Assembly (NCBI GenBank): GCA_903875045.1
Contig: CAIQUS010000177.1
Coordinates: 1 to 42,404 of the forward strand
Length of the DNA stretch: 42,404 nucleotides
Source of the DNA: an uncultured Bacteroidales bacterium
GTDB lineage: Bacteria > Bacteroidota > Bacteroidia > Bacteroidales > FEN-979
Direction of reading: 5' to 3'
Shown here: positions 1-7,135 of the stretch, in pieces
Position numbering within the stretch: the stretch's first letter is position 1
Layout: every line of letters begins with the position of its first letter
The notes under the pieces: generated by a model
What the model saw: only the letters and a program-made list of their open reading frames with translations
What the model was told of the DNA's origin: nothing
Databases searched by the model: none
Made by a program: the position numbers and the translations under genes

Positions 1-98
1 CTTTCTGCATCAGCAGCTAAAACGATTCTGGTCAGTCTCTCATTTAAAAAAGGAAGTATTTTTTTGTACTTCAGCTGAATAAGATTATCTGTTTGCAT
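1..98 (-). CDS. Transposase N-terminus, ISAzo13-like (partial)
   Basis: Reading the minus strand from an ATG at 98-96 gives an open frame of about 32 residues that continues off the left edge. It starts MQTDNLIQLKYKKILPFL and continues NERLTRIVLAADAE. The pattern KY..ILPFLNER..R...AADAE resembles the extreme N-terminus of ISAzo13-type (DDE) transposases, which typically open with a 'Y..LLP.LDER.RRL.AA.EA' helix. Only about 33 codons are visible, so the catalytic DDE core is not in view and the family call rests on this pattern from memory. If correct, the insertion sequence's end lies between about 99 and 190, just before the signal-peptide codons of the adjacent plus-strand gene. The start chosen is the only ATG giving this frame; the reading starts inside the neighbouring gene's putative TTG start region, so the two reading frames diverge from a shared segment. 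Confidence 0.6.
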   Translation of the reverse strand, partial: MQTDNLIQLKYKKILPFLNERLTRIVLAADAE

Positions 99-701
99 AC
101 ATTTTGTATTTCTACAAATGTACATATTATTTCGTTACGAATACTTAGTATCGCATTATTATTGTTTTTTGTATCAATGCAAGCTCAAAACACTTTAAAT
201 AATTTGGGTTTGTCATCCTCTTCCCCATCACAGGTGGCTTATAGTCTCCGCCAGCTTAGCACTACATATACCGGCTCAGTTATTAAAGTGCGCCGTTCAT
301 CTGATAATGCTGAAGCAAATGTTGCTTTTGATGCAACGCTGACACCTCCTGCGTTAAGCTCTGCCAGTATTGCCACTTTATTGCCAGGGGTAGTTGTAAG
401 TGCCTCTCTTGGAACAAATTGTACAGGAAACATTTCATCTGTGGCAGCTAAAACAGGGACTATTTCAGTTACAATTACTAAAACGGGAACCATTTCAATA
501 CCTATTAACACAAGTGTTGTAACAGGCAACGGAACAACTTTCGGCACTGATGTCGTGGTGGGAGATATAATTTACAGAAGTAGCGACTATGCTTTGATCG
601 GTGTTGTTAAAAGTATTGCATCAGCCACCTCGCTTACACTTCTTAACAATTCAAATATAGGGATAAACAACCTTGCTTTAAAACAAAAAATGCAACTGTG
701 A
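93..701 (+). CDS. T9SS adhesin-like protein, N-terminal part (frameshifted)
   Basis: This is the N-terminal portion of a large secreted protein whose frame is interrupted at about 682. A hydrophobic signal segment (RILSIALLLFFVSMQAQ) is followed by a stretch resembling the start of an arabinofuranosidase-B/LamG-like domain (SLRQLSTTYTGSVIKVRRSSDNAEA) and then a first copy of a 'TG.GTTF..D..VGD.IY' repeat. No ATG precedes the signal peptide in frame: the frame is open from 48, and TTG at 93 is the only plausible start; the next Met (177) would remove the signal peptide. The frame ends at TGA 699-701, but adding one A to the A-run at 681-684 restores a continuous reading into the 698-5923 frame (L-K-T-K-N-A-T-V-T-G), matching the repeat pattern. 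It is therefore best read as one gene, 93-5923, carrying a one-base deletion. The lost start may reflect insertion of the adjacent transposon. Confidence 0.7.
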   Translation: MHTFCISTNVHIISLRILSIALLLFFVSMQAQNTLNNLGLSSSSPSQVAYSLRQLSTTYTGSVIKVRRSSDNAEANVAFDATLTPPALSSASIATLLPGVVVSASLGTNCTGNISSVAAKTGTISVTITKTGTISIPINTSVVTGNGTTFGTDVVVGDIIYRSSDYALIGVVKSIASATSLTLLNNSNIGINNLALKQKMQL

Positions 702-1035
702 CAGGTGTCAGCACCACTTTCAATGATGGCACATTGGCGGTAGGTGACAGAATCTACAATAGCTCAGGCAACTCCTACCTTGGCATCATTACTGGCATTG
801 CCAGTAACACATCAATGACCCTCAACGCCAGGGATGCTGTAGCCGCCTCAAATGTTGGATTCAATGGGACTACCGCAACGATTACGGGGAGTTCAAATGA
901 TTTTAAAACGGGATTGAATGTCGGGGATATGCTGATAAGCAACAATACAACCTTAGGAAGAATCGCCTCTATCGACCCTGTTAATCCCTACCTGACCCTT
1001 GAAGGCAAAGCTGGAACAGCCGTTTCTTTGCAGGC
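515..1035 (+). repeat. Three tandem 'TG..TTF...VGD.I' protein repeats
   Basis: Three degenerate direct repeats of about 55-60 codons start near 515 (VTGNGTTFGTDVVVGDIIY), near 695 (TVTGVSTTFNDGTLAVGDRIY) and near 877 (TITGSSNDFKTGLNVGDML). Each carries '..IG.V.SIAS.TSLTL' or an equivalent after the VGD motif. Together they sit between the two halves of an arabinofuranosidase-B/LamG-like domain (VRRSSDNA before, WYDQSGNG after). The frameshift at about 682 falls at the junction of repeats 1 and 2. Confidence 0.7.
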
Positions 1036-4000
1036 ATTCAAATCAACTGCCGGCTCGATGACTTTCAGTACTTTTTACAGTTCTACCAGTGTCTTTATAA
1101 ACACATGGTATGACCAAAGTGGAAACGGACGCGATGCTATGCAACCCGTGGCAGGTAATCAACCCAGAATTGTCAATGGTGGAACATTGAATACCATCAA
1201 CGGAAAGCCAGCGCTTGAGTTTTCCAACACCTTATCTGGCTTCTTGCAAACTTCCGGGACAGCATCATGGCTCACCAACACTTTATATACCCAAAATATT
1301 GTAAGCGCCGAAATTACGCCGATCACAAACTATCAGTTTTTATTGAGTACTACCGGTGGGAACGGGCCAAATAACACTATTATGCACTGTGGTTACAGAG
1401 GTTCATCGCAATACACTGTGGCCCAATATGGCAATGATCAGAATTTTGAATTGTTTGCAACCAACTCGCTTGAATTGCATACGGCTGTAAAAAACACCAT
1501 CAGTTCCAGTCAATTCTACTCCAATGGTGCATCACTGGGAACCATAACAAGCGGGGCAGGTTCTCATTTGAAAGATTTAGGTTTGATGAATATAGGCCTA
1601 TACACACCCACAACTACCTATTATAAAGGTTCTATATCAGAATTAACCGTATATGCACTGGCCATGACGACTGAACGTGCGATAATGGATGCCAATCAAT
1701 TAGCATATTATGGCATTGGGACTGCCAACTGGACAGGAACCACTGATAATAATTGGTTTGAAACAACGAATTGGTCAAATGGAACAGTTCCAAATGAAAG
1801 TAGCCCTTCCCTGGTTGTAATCCCAAATGTGACCAACAAACCTGTTATCAATTCAGCCCTGATAGCCAAAGCGGTTAACATTCTAATACAATCCTCCTCC
1901 TCGCTAACCATCAATGGCACTCTCCAATTGTACGGAACACTTACAAGCACAGGCAGCAACTGCCTTGCATCCGGCGGCACCATCGAATATATGGCCAATG
2001 CACCACAAACCATCCTGTCGGGAACTTTTAATGGCAATACCATTAAAAAAATAATCATAAATACCACCAATAGTGCAGTAGTGTCAATGGGAGGAAGTGG
2101 TGCATTGACCATTTCTGAAAATATAACTTTTGCAACTAACCGCCTGGCAATCGGTTCAACCACGCTAACGTTAGGCGGAACAGCTACCAATACCTTTAGC
2201 GGGGGGTTGAGAGGTAGTTCAAACAGTAGTTTGATCATAACAGGATCACCTTCTCTTAGTTTTGACCAAACCAGCCCCGGCAATAACAATCTGCTAAGAA
2301 ATTTCACCATGAACGGAAGTGGTCAGGTTGCCACCCTTGACAATGACCTGGTGTTAAACAGCAATGGCAGCCTTACGTTTTCCGCAGGAAAATTAGCCAT
2401 CAATGGTAAAACACTGACTATCAGAGGTCCGATTACAAACACCGCCTCAGGAGGATTGAGAGGCATTGCAGGTTCCAGCAATCTGATTGTTGAAGGAACA
2501 GTAAACCGTACAATCAGTTTCGATCAAACGACACCCGGCACTACCAATGTATTGAATAACCTGACCATTTCTACCACTTCGGCAAATACAACCAGCGTTG
2601 TCGGAGATATTGTTATCAATGGCACTTTAACCACCTCCGCCAGCCAAATACTAAACCTGGGAACCGCAACCCTCAGTGGTACACTCACAACCATTATCAA
2701 CAATGGAACCATCACTACGCAGAACACTGCATCTGCACCTGTTCCCTCTGGTAAAACCTGGGGAGGAACGGTTCAATACAACGGCAGTGCTGCGCAAACT
2801 GCAATGGCTGGCATCTATAATAATCTCACTATCAGTACTACTGGCGGTGCAACCGCCAGCGGTAATCTAACGGTCAACAGCGTATTAAACCTGTCCGGAG
2901 CAAATGCCTCAACTACGAAAGGTTGTTTAGAGATGACAAAAAGCTATGTCAACTACCCGGGCACCTTATCCACTCAGTATCTTGATTCCTATCGTTTGAA
3001 TATGGGTGCTGCCGCAACTACGATCGGCACCGGGGATGTTACCGGAACTGTAAAAAGAACAACTATCCTGGCAAACACTGCCTACACTTTTGGCCACCAG
3101 TACACAACAATTGCACTAACCGAAGGAACAATGCCTGACTCTCTGCTGGTGAGCATTACAATTGGCAACACCCCTCCGGGTGTCAGAACAAGTGATACCA
3201 TCAGGGATGCAATAAAAAGAACCTACGAAATTGTTCCAAAAGTCCAGCCAGGTTATTCTTCCGGTTCACGGGTGGCCGCTAATTTTCACTATCTTGATAC
3301 TGAACTCACAAGCAGCATAACCTCGTATGTGAATACAGAGGCTAAAATGGTAACATGGGACTATGATATTGGAGGAGGAATTCCAGCAGACGAACACGGA
3401 AGGGCAAACTACGATTTTGCCAATAATTTTATCGGGTTATCTAATGTCCCCATCAGTTACTTTATTATCATTCCCACCACCCATGAATGGAGAACCATTT
3501 TTACCTTGCGCGATTATCTGGTAAGCCATAAGCGATGGAATGGCTCCGTGAGTTCCTCCTGGTTTGAGGAAAACAACTGGACACCTGTCGGCCAGGTTGG
3601 AGAAGGAAGCCATGTTATAATCCCGGATGTGGCTATCGACCCGGTGTTGCCCTCTGGTGGGGTAACAATAAACACTATGACAATTGAAACTGGTGGTGCA
3701 TTGACCATGGGAAATAATACCCTGACCATACAAAATAGTTTCAGTGGTGGATGGGAAGACCAGAACCCTGCCGGCAATGACCCTGGAACCAGTACAGTTA
3801 TCTTTACAAGGTCAGGAACGACAATTTCCGGCCATTCGAGGTTTTATGACGTTGAAATCGCCACTGATGCCAATGTAACCAATCAAGCCGGTAGCACCCT
3901 GGAAATTGCAAACACCTTTACAAAAACTGGTACAGGCCAATGGTATGCTGACATCTATGACAACACCGTCGTATTTAGTAAATCTGGTGCTCAAACAATT

Positions 4001-5923
4001 ACAACACCCGATGGAACAGGATATTACCGAAATCTCACACTTAGCGGGAGCGGCATTAAATCTTTACCTGGCACGGCACTAACAATAAACGGATCATTAT
4101 CTATATCCGGTTCAGCTTCCACGACTGCAAGTTATCCATTGACTATTCATGGAAACCTGACACTCGGTTCAGGCACCTCCTTCACGGCAGGGAGTCTTTC
4201 ACACAACCTCGGTGGAAACTTCGTAAACAATGGCGCCACTACTTTCAACTCAACAGGAAGTACCTTCACCTTCAATGGCTCTGTAGCCCAATCTATCGAG
4301 GGTTCAAGCCCTACCACGTTTAATAATATCACCTGTGACAACACTACAGGCGTAACACTTAGTAACACTGAATTGACAACGGTTTCCGGTACCTTACTGA
4401 TCAATAGCGGGAAAACTTTTAAAATATCCCCTGCAACCCATCTTACTGTTTCCGGTACACTTACAAACAATAGTGGCGGAGCAGATGGGATTGTTCTTTA
4501 TTCTGATGCAAGTGGAACGGCTTCTATGATTGCAAATAATTCTCTCCTGGGAACCGTGCAAAGATACATAGCAGGCACTTTAAACTGGCACTTCCTTTCA
4601 TCCCCTGTTGCTGCTCAGCCAATTTGGCCTGAATTTGCCCCAACTCCCACCAACGATCCCCTCACCTTTGGTCCGGCACCCTGGGGATGGGATTTCTACT
4701 ACTGGAATCCGAATGCGAACACAACTTCGCAACTTTATTGGGTGAATCTCAGGGAAGATGATGTCGGCACTTATAATAGCCAGGTGAAAGAGGCAATCGG
4801 CAGTTCCGCCGGATTTGGCCTTGCTATTCCTCAATTCGATGTTGGCAGAGGGTACCTCGTAGCTTATGGCTCAGGTTACACTGGAAGCACCACTCATAAT
4901 TATTCCGGGAATCTGAACTATGGAAGTCAGTCTGTTCCCATCATTAAAAGCGATGGTTCATTTAATAACCCATGGAATCTTGTCGGAAATCCCTTTCCAT
5001 CGGCAATCGACTGGGAAGCAAGTTCCGGTTGGGAGAAATCAGTTCTGGCAAACAATGGAGCAGATTACTGGATATACAACGACGCTGACAGGAATTATGG
5101 TATTTACAGTACCACCATCCATTCCGGGACTCATGGCACATCCCGGAACATTGCCCCTATGCAGGGGTTCTTTGTTGAAGCCTCTTCTACCGGCAACCTT
5201 TACATGACAAAAGATGTTCAGGTGCATGCTGCTCAAACCTGGCTCAAAGAAGATAATGACTTAGCGAATTTGCTGAGATTTCAATTAACAACTTCTGCAA
5301 ACACATTCAGTGATGAAATGATGGTTGCAGTGAACCCCACTTTTGAAACCGGAGGCTCACTTAAATTCTGGAGCATGGACAATGAAGCGCCTGAAATGTT
5401 TTCCATCAGGGGCGGTAAAAATTATTCGATAGAAAGATTGTCGGCAATTGATGAGAATTCTATTGTGGTAATTGGGGTTAAAGCAGGAGTATCGGCTAAC
5501 TATACCCTGACGGCAAAAGGACTGGACAATTTCTCTGTTGCTTCCAGCGTGATACTTGAAGACCAGAAAAACGGCAAAAATCAGGATCTTAAAAATATGC
5601 CAACCTATAATTTTTCGGCGAACTCAGGAGATGCTCCTGAACGGTTCCATTTGCATTTTGTTGGCCCGTTTGGTGTTGATAATTCTAAAGAAAACAACGA
5701 CTTCACTATTTTTTCGTTCAATAATTCGGTATATATCAAGAACAAATCAACCGGGACTCTGAATGGCGATGTGTATATCTTTAACATTCTGGGGCAGAAA
5801 ATAGTTCAGCAAAGGTTACTGGATTCAATGTCCAAAATCGATCTGAATGTACCTGCCGGATGCTACATTGTGAATCTTGTCACAAATAATAACGCATATT
5901 GTACAAAAGTGTTTATCCGCTGA
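698..5923 (+). CDS. Giant T9SS-sorted adhesin/LamG-like surface protein
   Basis: This is the main part (1741 residues from GTG 698) of a secreted surface protein; the true start is upstream in the other frame. In order: two 'VGD.I' repeats (to about residue 115), the second half of an arabinofuranosidase-B/LamG-like domain with TWYDQSGNGRDA (about 136-147), and two 'NWFETTNWSNG'/'SWFEENNWTPVG' type modules (about 350 and 950). Between and after these lies a long Thr/Asn/Gly-rich, probably beta-helical region, then the 'GWNLVGNPFPSAIDW... APMQGFFV' module common in Bacteroidota cell-surface proteins (here WNLVGNPFPSAIDW near 1430). The end is a type-A T9SS sorting domain (GDVYIFNILGQKIVQQ ... 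VPAGCYIVNLVT ... TKVFIR). It is presumably exported by Sec, then T9SS, and its sorting domain removed by PorU. A specific enzymatic activity is unproven; an adhesin or carbohydrate-binding role is the inference. It is followed 18 bases later by a small exported protein, probably cotranscribed. Confidence 0.85.
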   Translation: MTGVSTTFNDGTLAVGDRIYNSSGNSYLGIITGIASNTSMTLNARDAVAASNVGFNGTTATITGSSNDFKTGLNVGDMLISNNTTLGRIASIDPVNPYLTLEGKAGTAVSLQAFKSTAGSMTFSTFYSSTSVFINTWYDQSGNGRDAMQPVAGNQPRIVNGGTLNTINGKPALEFSNTLSGFLQTSGTASWLTNTLYTQNIVSAEITPITNYQFLLSTTGGNGPNNTIMHCGYRGSSQYTVAQYGNDQNFELFATNSLELHTAVKNTISSSQFYSNGASLGTITSGAGSHLKDLGLMNIGLYTPTTTYYKGSISELTVYALAMTTERAIMDANQLAYYGIGTANWTGTTDNNWFETTNWSNGTVPNESSPSLVVIPNVTNKPVINSALIAKAVNILIQSSSSLTINGTLQLYGTLTSTGSNCLASGGTIEYMANAPQTILSGTFNGNTIKKIIINTTNSAVVSMGGSGALTISENITFATNRLAIGSTTLTLGGTATNTFSGGLRGSSNSSLIITGSPSLSFDQTSPGNNNLLRNFTMNGSGQVATLDNDLVLNSNGSLTFSAGKLAINGKTLTIRGPITNTASGGLRGIAGSSNLIVEGTVNRTISFDQTTPGTTNVLNNLTISTTSANTTSVVGDIVINGTLTTSASQILNLGTATLSGTLTTIINNGTITTQNTASAPVPSGKTWGGTVQYNGSAAQTAMAGIYNNLTISTTGGATASGNLTVNSVLNLSGANASTTKGCLEMTKSYVNYPGTLSTQYLDSYRLNMGAAATTIGTGDVTGTVKRTTILANTAYTFGHQYTTIALTEGTMPDSLLVSITIGNTPPGVRTSDTIRDAIKRTYEIVPKVQPGYSSGSRVAANFHYLDTELTSSITSYVNTEAKMVTWDYDIGGGIPADEHGRANYDFANNFIGLSNVPISYFIIIPTTHEWRTIFTLRDYLVSHKRWNGSVSSSWFEENNWTPVGQVGEGSHVIIPDVAIDPVLPSGGVTINTMTIETGGALTMGNNTLTIQNSFSGGWEDQNPAGNDPGTSTVIFTRSGTTISGHSRFYDVEIATDANVTNQAGSTLEIANTFTKTGTGQWYADIYDNTVVFSKSGAQTITTPDGTGYYRNLTLSGSGIKSLPGTALTINGSLSISGSASTTASYPLTIHGNLTLGSGTSFTAGSLSHNLGGNFVNNGATTFNSTGSTFTFNGSVAQSIEGSSPTTFNNITCDNTTGVTLSNTELTTVSGTLLINSGKTFKISPATHLTVSGTLTNNSGGADGIVLYSDASGTASMIANNSLLGTVQRYIAGTLNWHFLSSPVAAQPIWPEFAPTPTNDPLTFGPAPWGWDFYYWNPNANTTSQLYWVNLREDDVGTYNSQVKEAIGSSAGFGLAIPQFDVGRGYLVAYGSGYTGSTTHNYSGNLNYGSQSVPIIKSDGSFNNPWNLVGNPFPSAIDWEASSGWEKSVLANNGADYWIYNDADRNYGIYSTTIHSGTHGTSRNIAPMQGFFVEASSTGNLYMTKDVQVHAAQTWLKEDNDLANLLRFQLTTSANTFSDEMMVAVNPTFETGGSLKFWSMDNEAPEMFSIRGGKNYSIERLSAIDENSIVVIGVKAGVSANYTLTAKGLDNFSVASSVILEDQKNGKNQDLKNMPTYNFSANSGDAPERFHLHFVGPFGVDNSKENNDFTIFSFNNSVYIKNKSTGTLNGDVYIFNILGQKIVQQRLLDSMSKIDLNVPAGCYIVNLVTNNNAYCTKVFIR

Positions 5924-5941
5924 TATTAAATAGCTAAAACC

Positions 5942-6211
5942 ATGAAAAAATTTATTAAACGTTTATTTCTTTTAGGCACGGTTATTCTCATCTCATCTTC
6001 CTTGAATTACATTTCAGCTCAACCGAGCGGACCTCCTACCGGAGGGAGCAATGGAGGGCACGACCTGGGTGGAAACAGAGGAGGTGAAGGTGGTGGTGCT
6101 TCTGCAGATGGAGGTTTGGTGGCTGCTCTGGCTTTGGTGGCTGCTTTTGGTGCGTGGAAATGGTATATCGGGACACAGAATAAACAGACAAATGAACTCC
6201 ATCAAGAGTAA
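5942..6211 (+). CDS. Small Gly-rich exported protein with C-terminal membrane helix
   Basis: A protein of 89 residues. It has a clear signal peptide (MKKFIKRLFLLGTVILISSS, cleavage probably after SAQ), then a Pro/Gly-rich stretch (PSGPPTGGSNGGHDLGG, GGEGGGAS) and one hydrophobic helix (LVAALALVAAFGAWKW), ending in a short polar tail. Small proteins of this build, with a 'PPGGP..GGH...G' motif and a terminal helix, recur in Bacteroidota directly downstream of T9SS-sorted proteins; function is not known. Here it follows the giant adhesin by 18 bases on the same strand, so cotranscription is likely. The start ATG at 5942 gives a standard signal peptide. Confidence 0.85.
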   Translation: MKKFIKRLFLLGTVILISSSLNYISAQPSGPPTGGSNGGHDLGGNRGGEGGGASADGGLVAALALVAAFGAWKWYIGTQNKQTNELHQE

Positions 6212-6218
6212 TTTTTTG

Positions 6219-7070
6219 TCAAAACTTAAGTTTAATTTCGCCAGCCATCCAGATCAAAACCAACCCGAGTACGACATATAATACCTGAGCCCTGGAAATG
6301 AAAATTTCAGATCCGGTATCAGTTATCTCCATATCCGGAACCATTGAGAGCCGATTGGACGAATATATGGTCAGAAAGCCAAGACTTGACAAAAACACTG
6401 GCCAATAGAAGCTATTAAAAGGCCAGTTGAAAAACAATAGGACAATCATCCCGTAAATCCATGGTTTGAGAAAAACACTTTTGAAGTAACTTCTGCGGTA
6501 ATCACTATTATTTAAAATAACAGGAGTGAATGATGTTTTTAAAAACAGGAATAGCCACAATCGACTTGACATTACGAGGATCAATATAACCAGTAGCGCC
6601 GCAAACCCATTCATTAAATAATTGGTGCTTATCCATTGGAAAGCTATTCCAAAATAATCAAAACAGAATGCGCCTGCAATAATCCCGCATGGTAAGGCAT
6701 GTACTAGTAGAAAGGTTATCCAGGTTAAAATCAGACTGTTTTTCCAACTTGAAATGATACTGCCATTTAGTGCCCATAAAAACCGCATACCAATAACAGA
6801 TAGAAGCAGCGGTCCTGAGACAAATACAAAAAACACTTGTTCGGTCGACCATCCTGAACTGCTATTGGATAAATATTTTATTGTAAAAAGGCTATATTGG
6901 AAGGGATATGAAAATACCTTTAACAAAACAGCTGTTTGCAGGGTCAGAAAAAACTGTACTACCAGCGCCGCAAAAATAAAAACACAAGTTGAGAAGAAAC
7001 TCAAATGAAATAAAGAACGCCGAGAAAAAGCTTCTTCCGACTGACCTTGTATAAGGTTATCCATCGTCAT
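6219..7070 (-). CDS. Polytopic membrane protein of unknown function
   Basis: A 283-residue protein dominated by hydrophobic segments (about seven or eight by eye: near residues 27-50, 78-100, 112-135, 150-170, 205-220, 225-240 and 262-280). No family motif that I recognise is present. Short conserved-looking pieces are SSSGWSTEQVFFVFVSGPLLLS (written here as two parts: SSSGWSTEQV and FVFVSGPLLL), HALPCGIIAG and NWPFNSFYWP. The His/Cys pair in HALPCG and the polar residues within helices could be functional, but nothing in the neighbourhood supports a particular role. The gene converges on the small exported protein with only 7 bases between stops. The start could equally be the second Met (7064). 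Homologues, if any, would probably be labelled hypothetical in Bacteroidota. Confidence 0.8.
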   Translation of the reverse strand: MTMDNLIQGQSEEAFSRRSLFHLSFFSTCVFIFAALVVQFFLTLQTAVLLKVFSYPFQYSLFTIKYLSNSSSGWSTEQVFFVFVSGPLLLSVIGMRFLWALNGSIISSWKNSLILTWITFLLVHALPCGIIAGAFCFDYFGIAFQWISTNYLMNGFAALLVILILVMSSRLWLFLFLKTSFTPVILNNSDYRRSYFKSVFLKPWIYGMIVLLFFNWPFNSFYWPVFLSSLGFLTIYSSNRLSMVPDMEITDTGSEIFISRAQVLYVVLGLVLIWMAGEIKLKF

Positions 7071-7135
7071 TTTTTAGTAAAAAATTGGTTTCTTCCAGGA
7101 TAATGGCAAGACCTCGGAATCCTGACCAAAATTTG

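Noticed and set aside
676-705. Programmed frameshifting as an explanation for the 682 break.
   Set aside because: No slippery heptamer plus downstream structure is evident; a simple missing A in the run restores the frame and the repeat pattern, so error or mutation is simpler.
1708-2310. Antisense open frame of about 200 codons within the adhesin gene.
   Set aside because: It overlaps a strongly supported gene, has no recognisable domain and follows the repeat bias of the coding strand.
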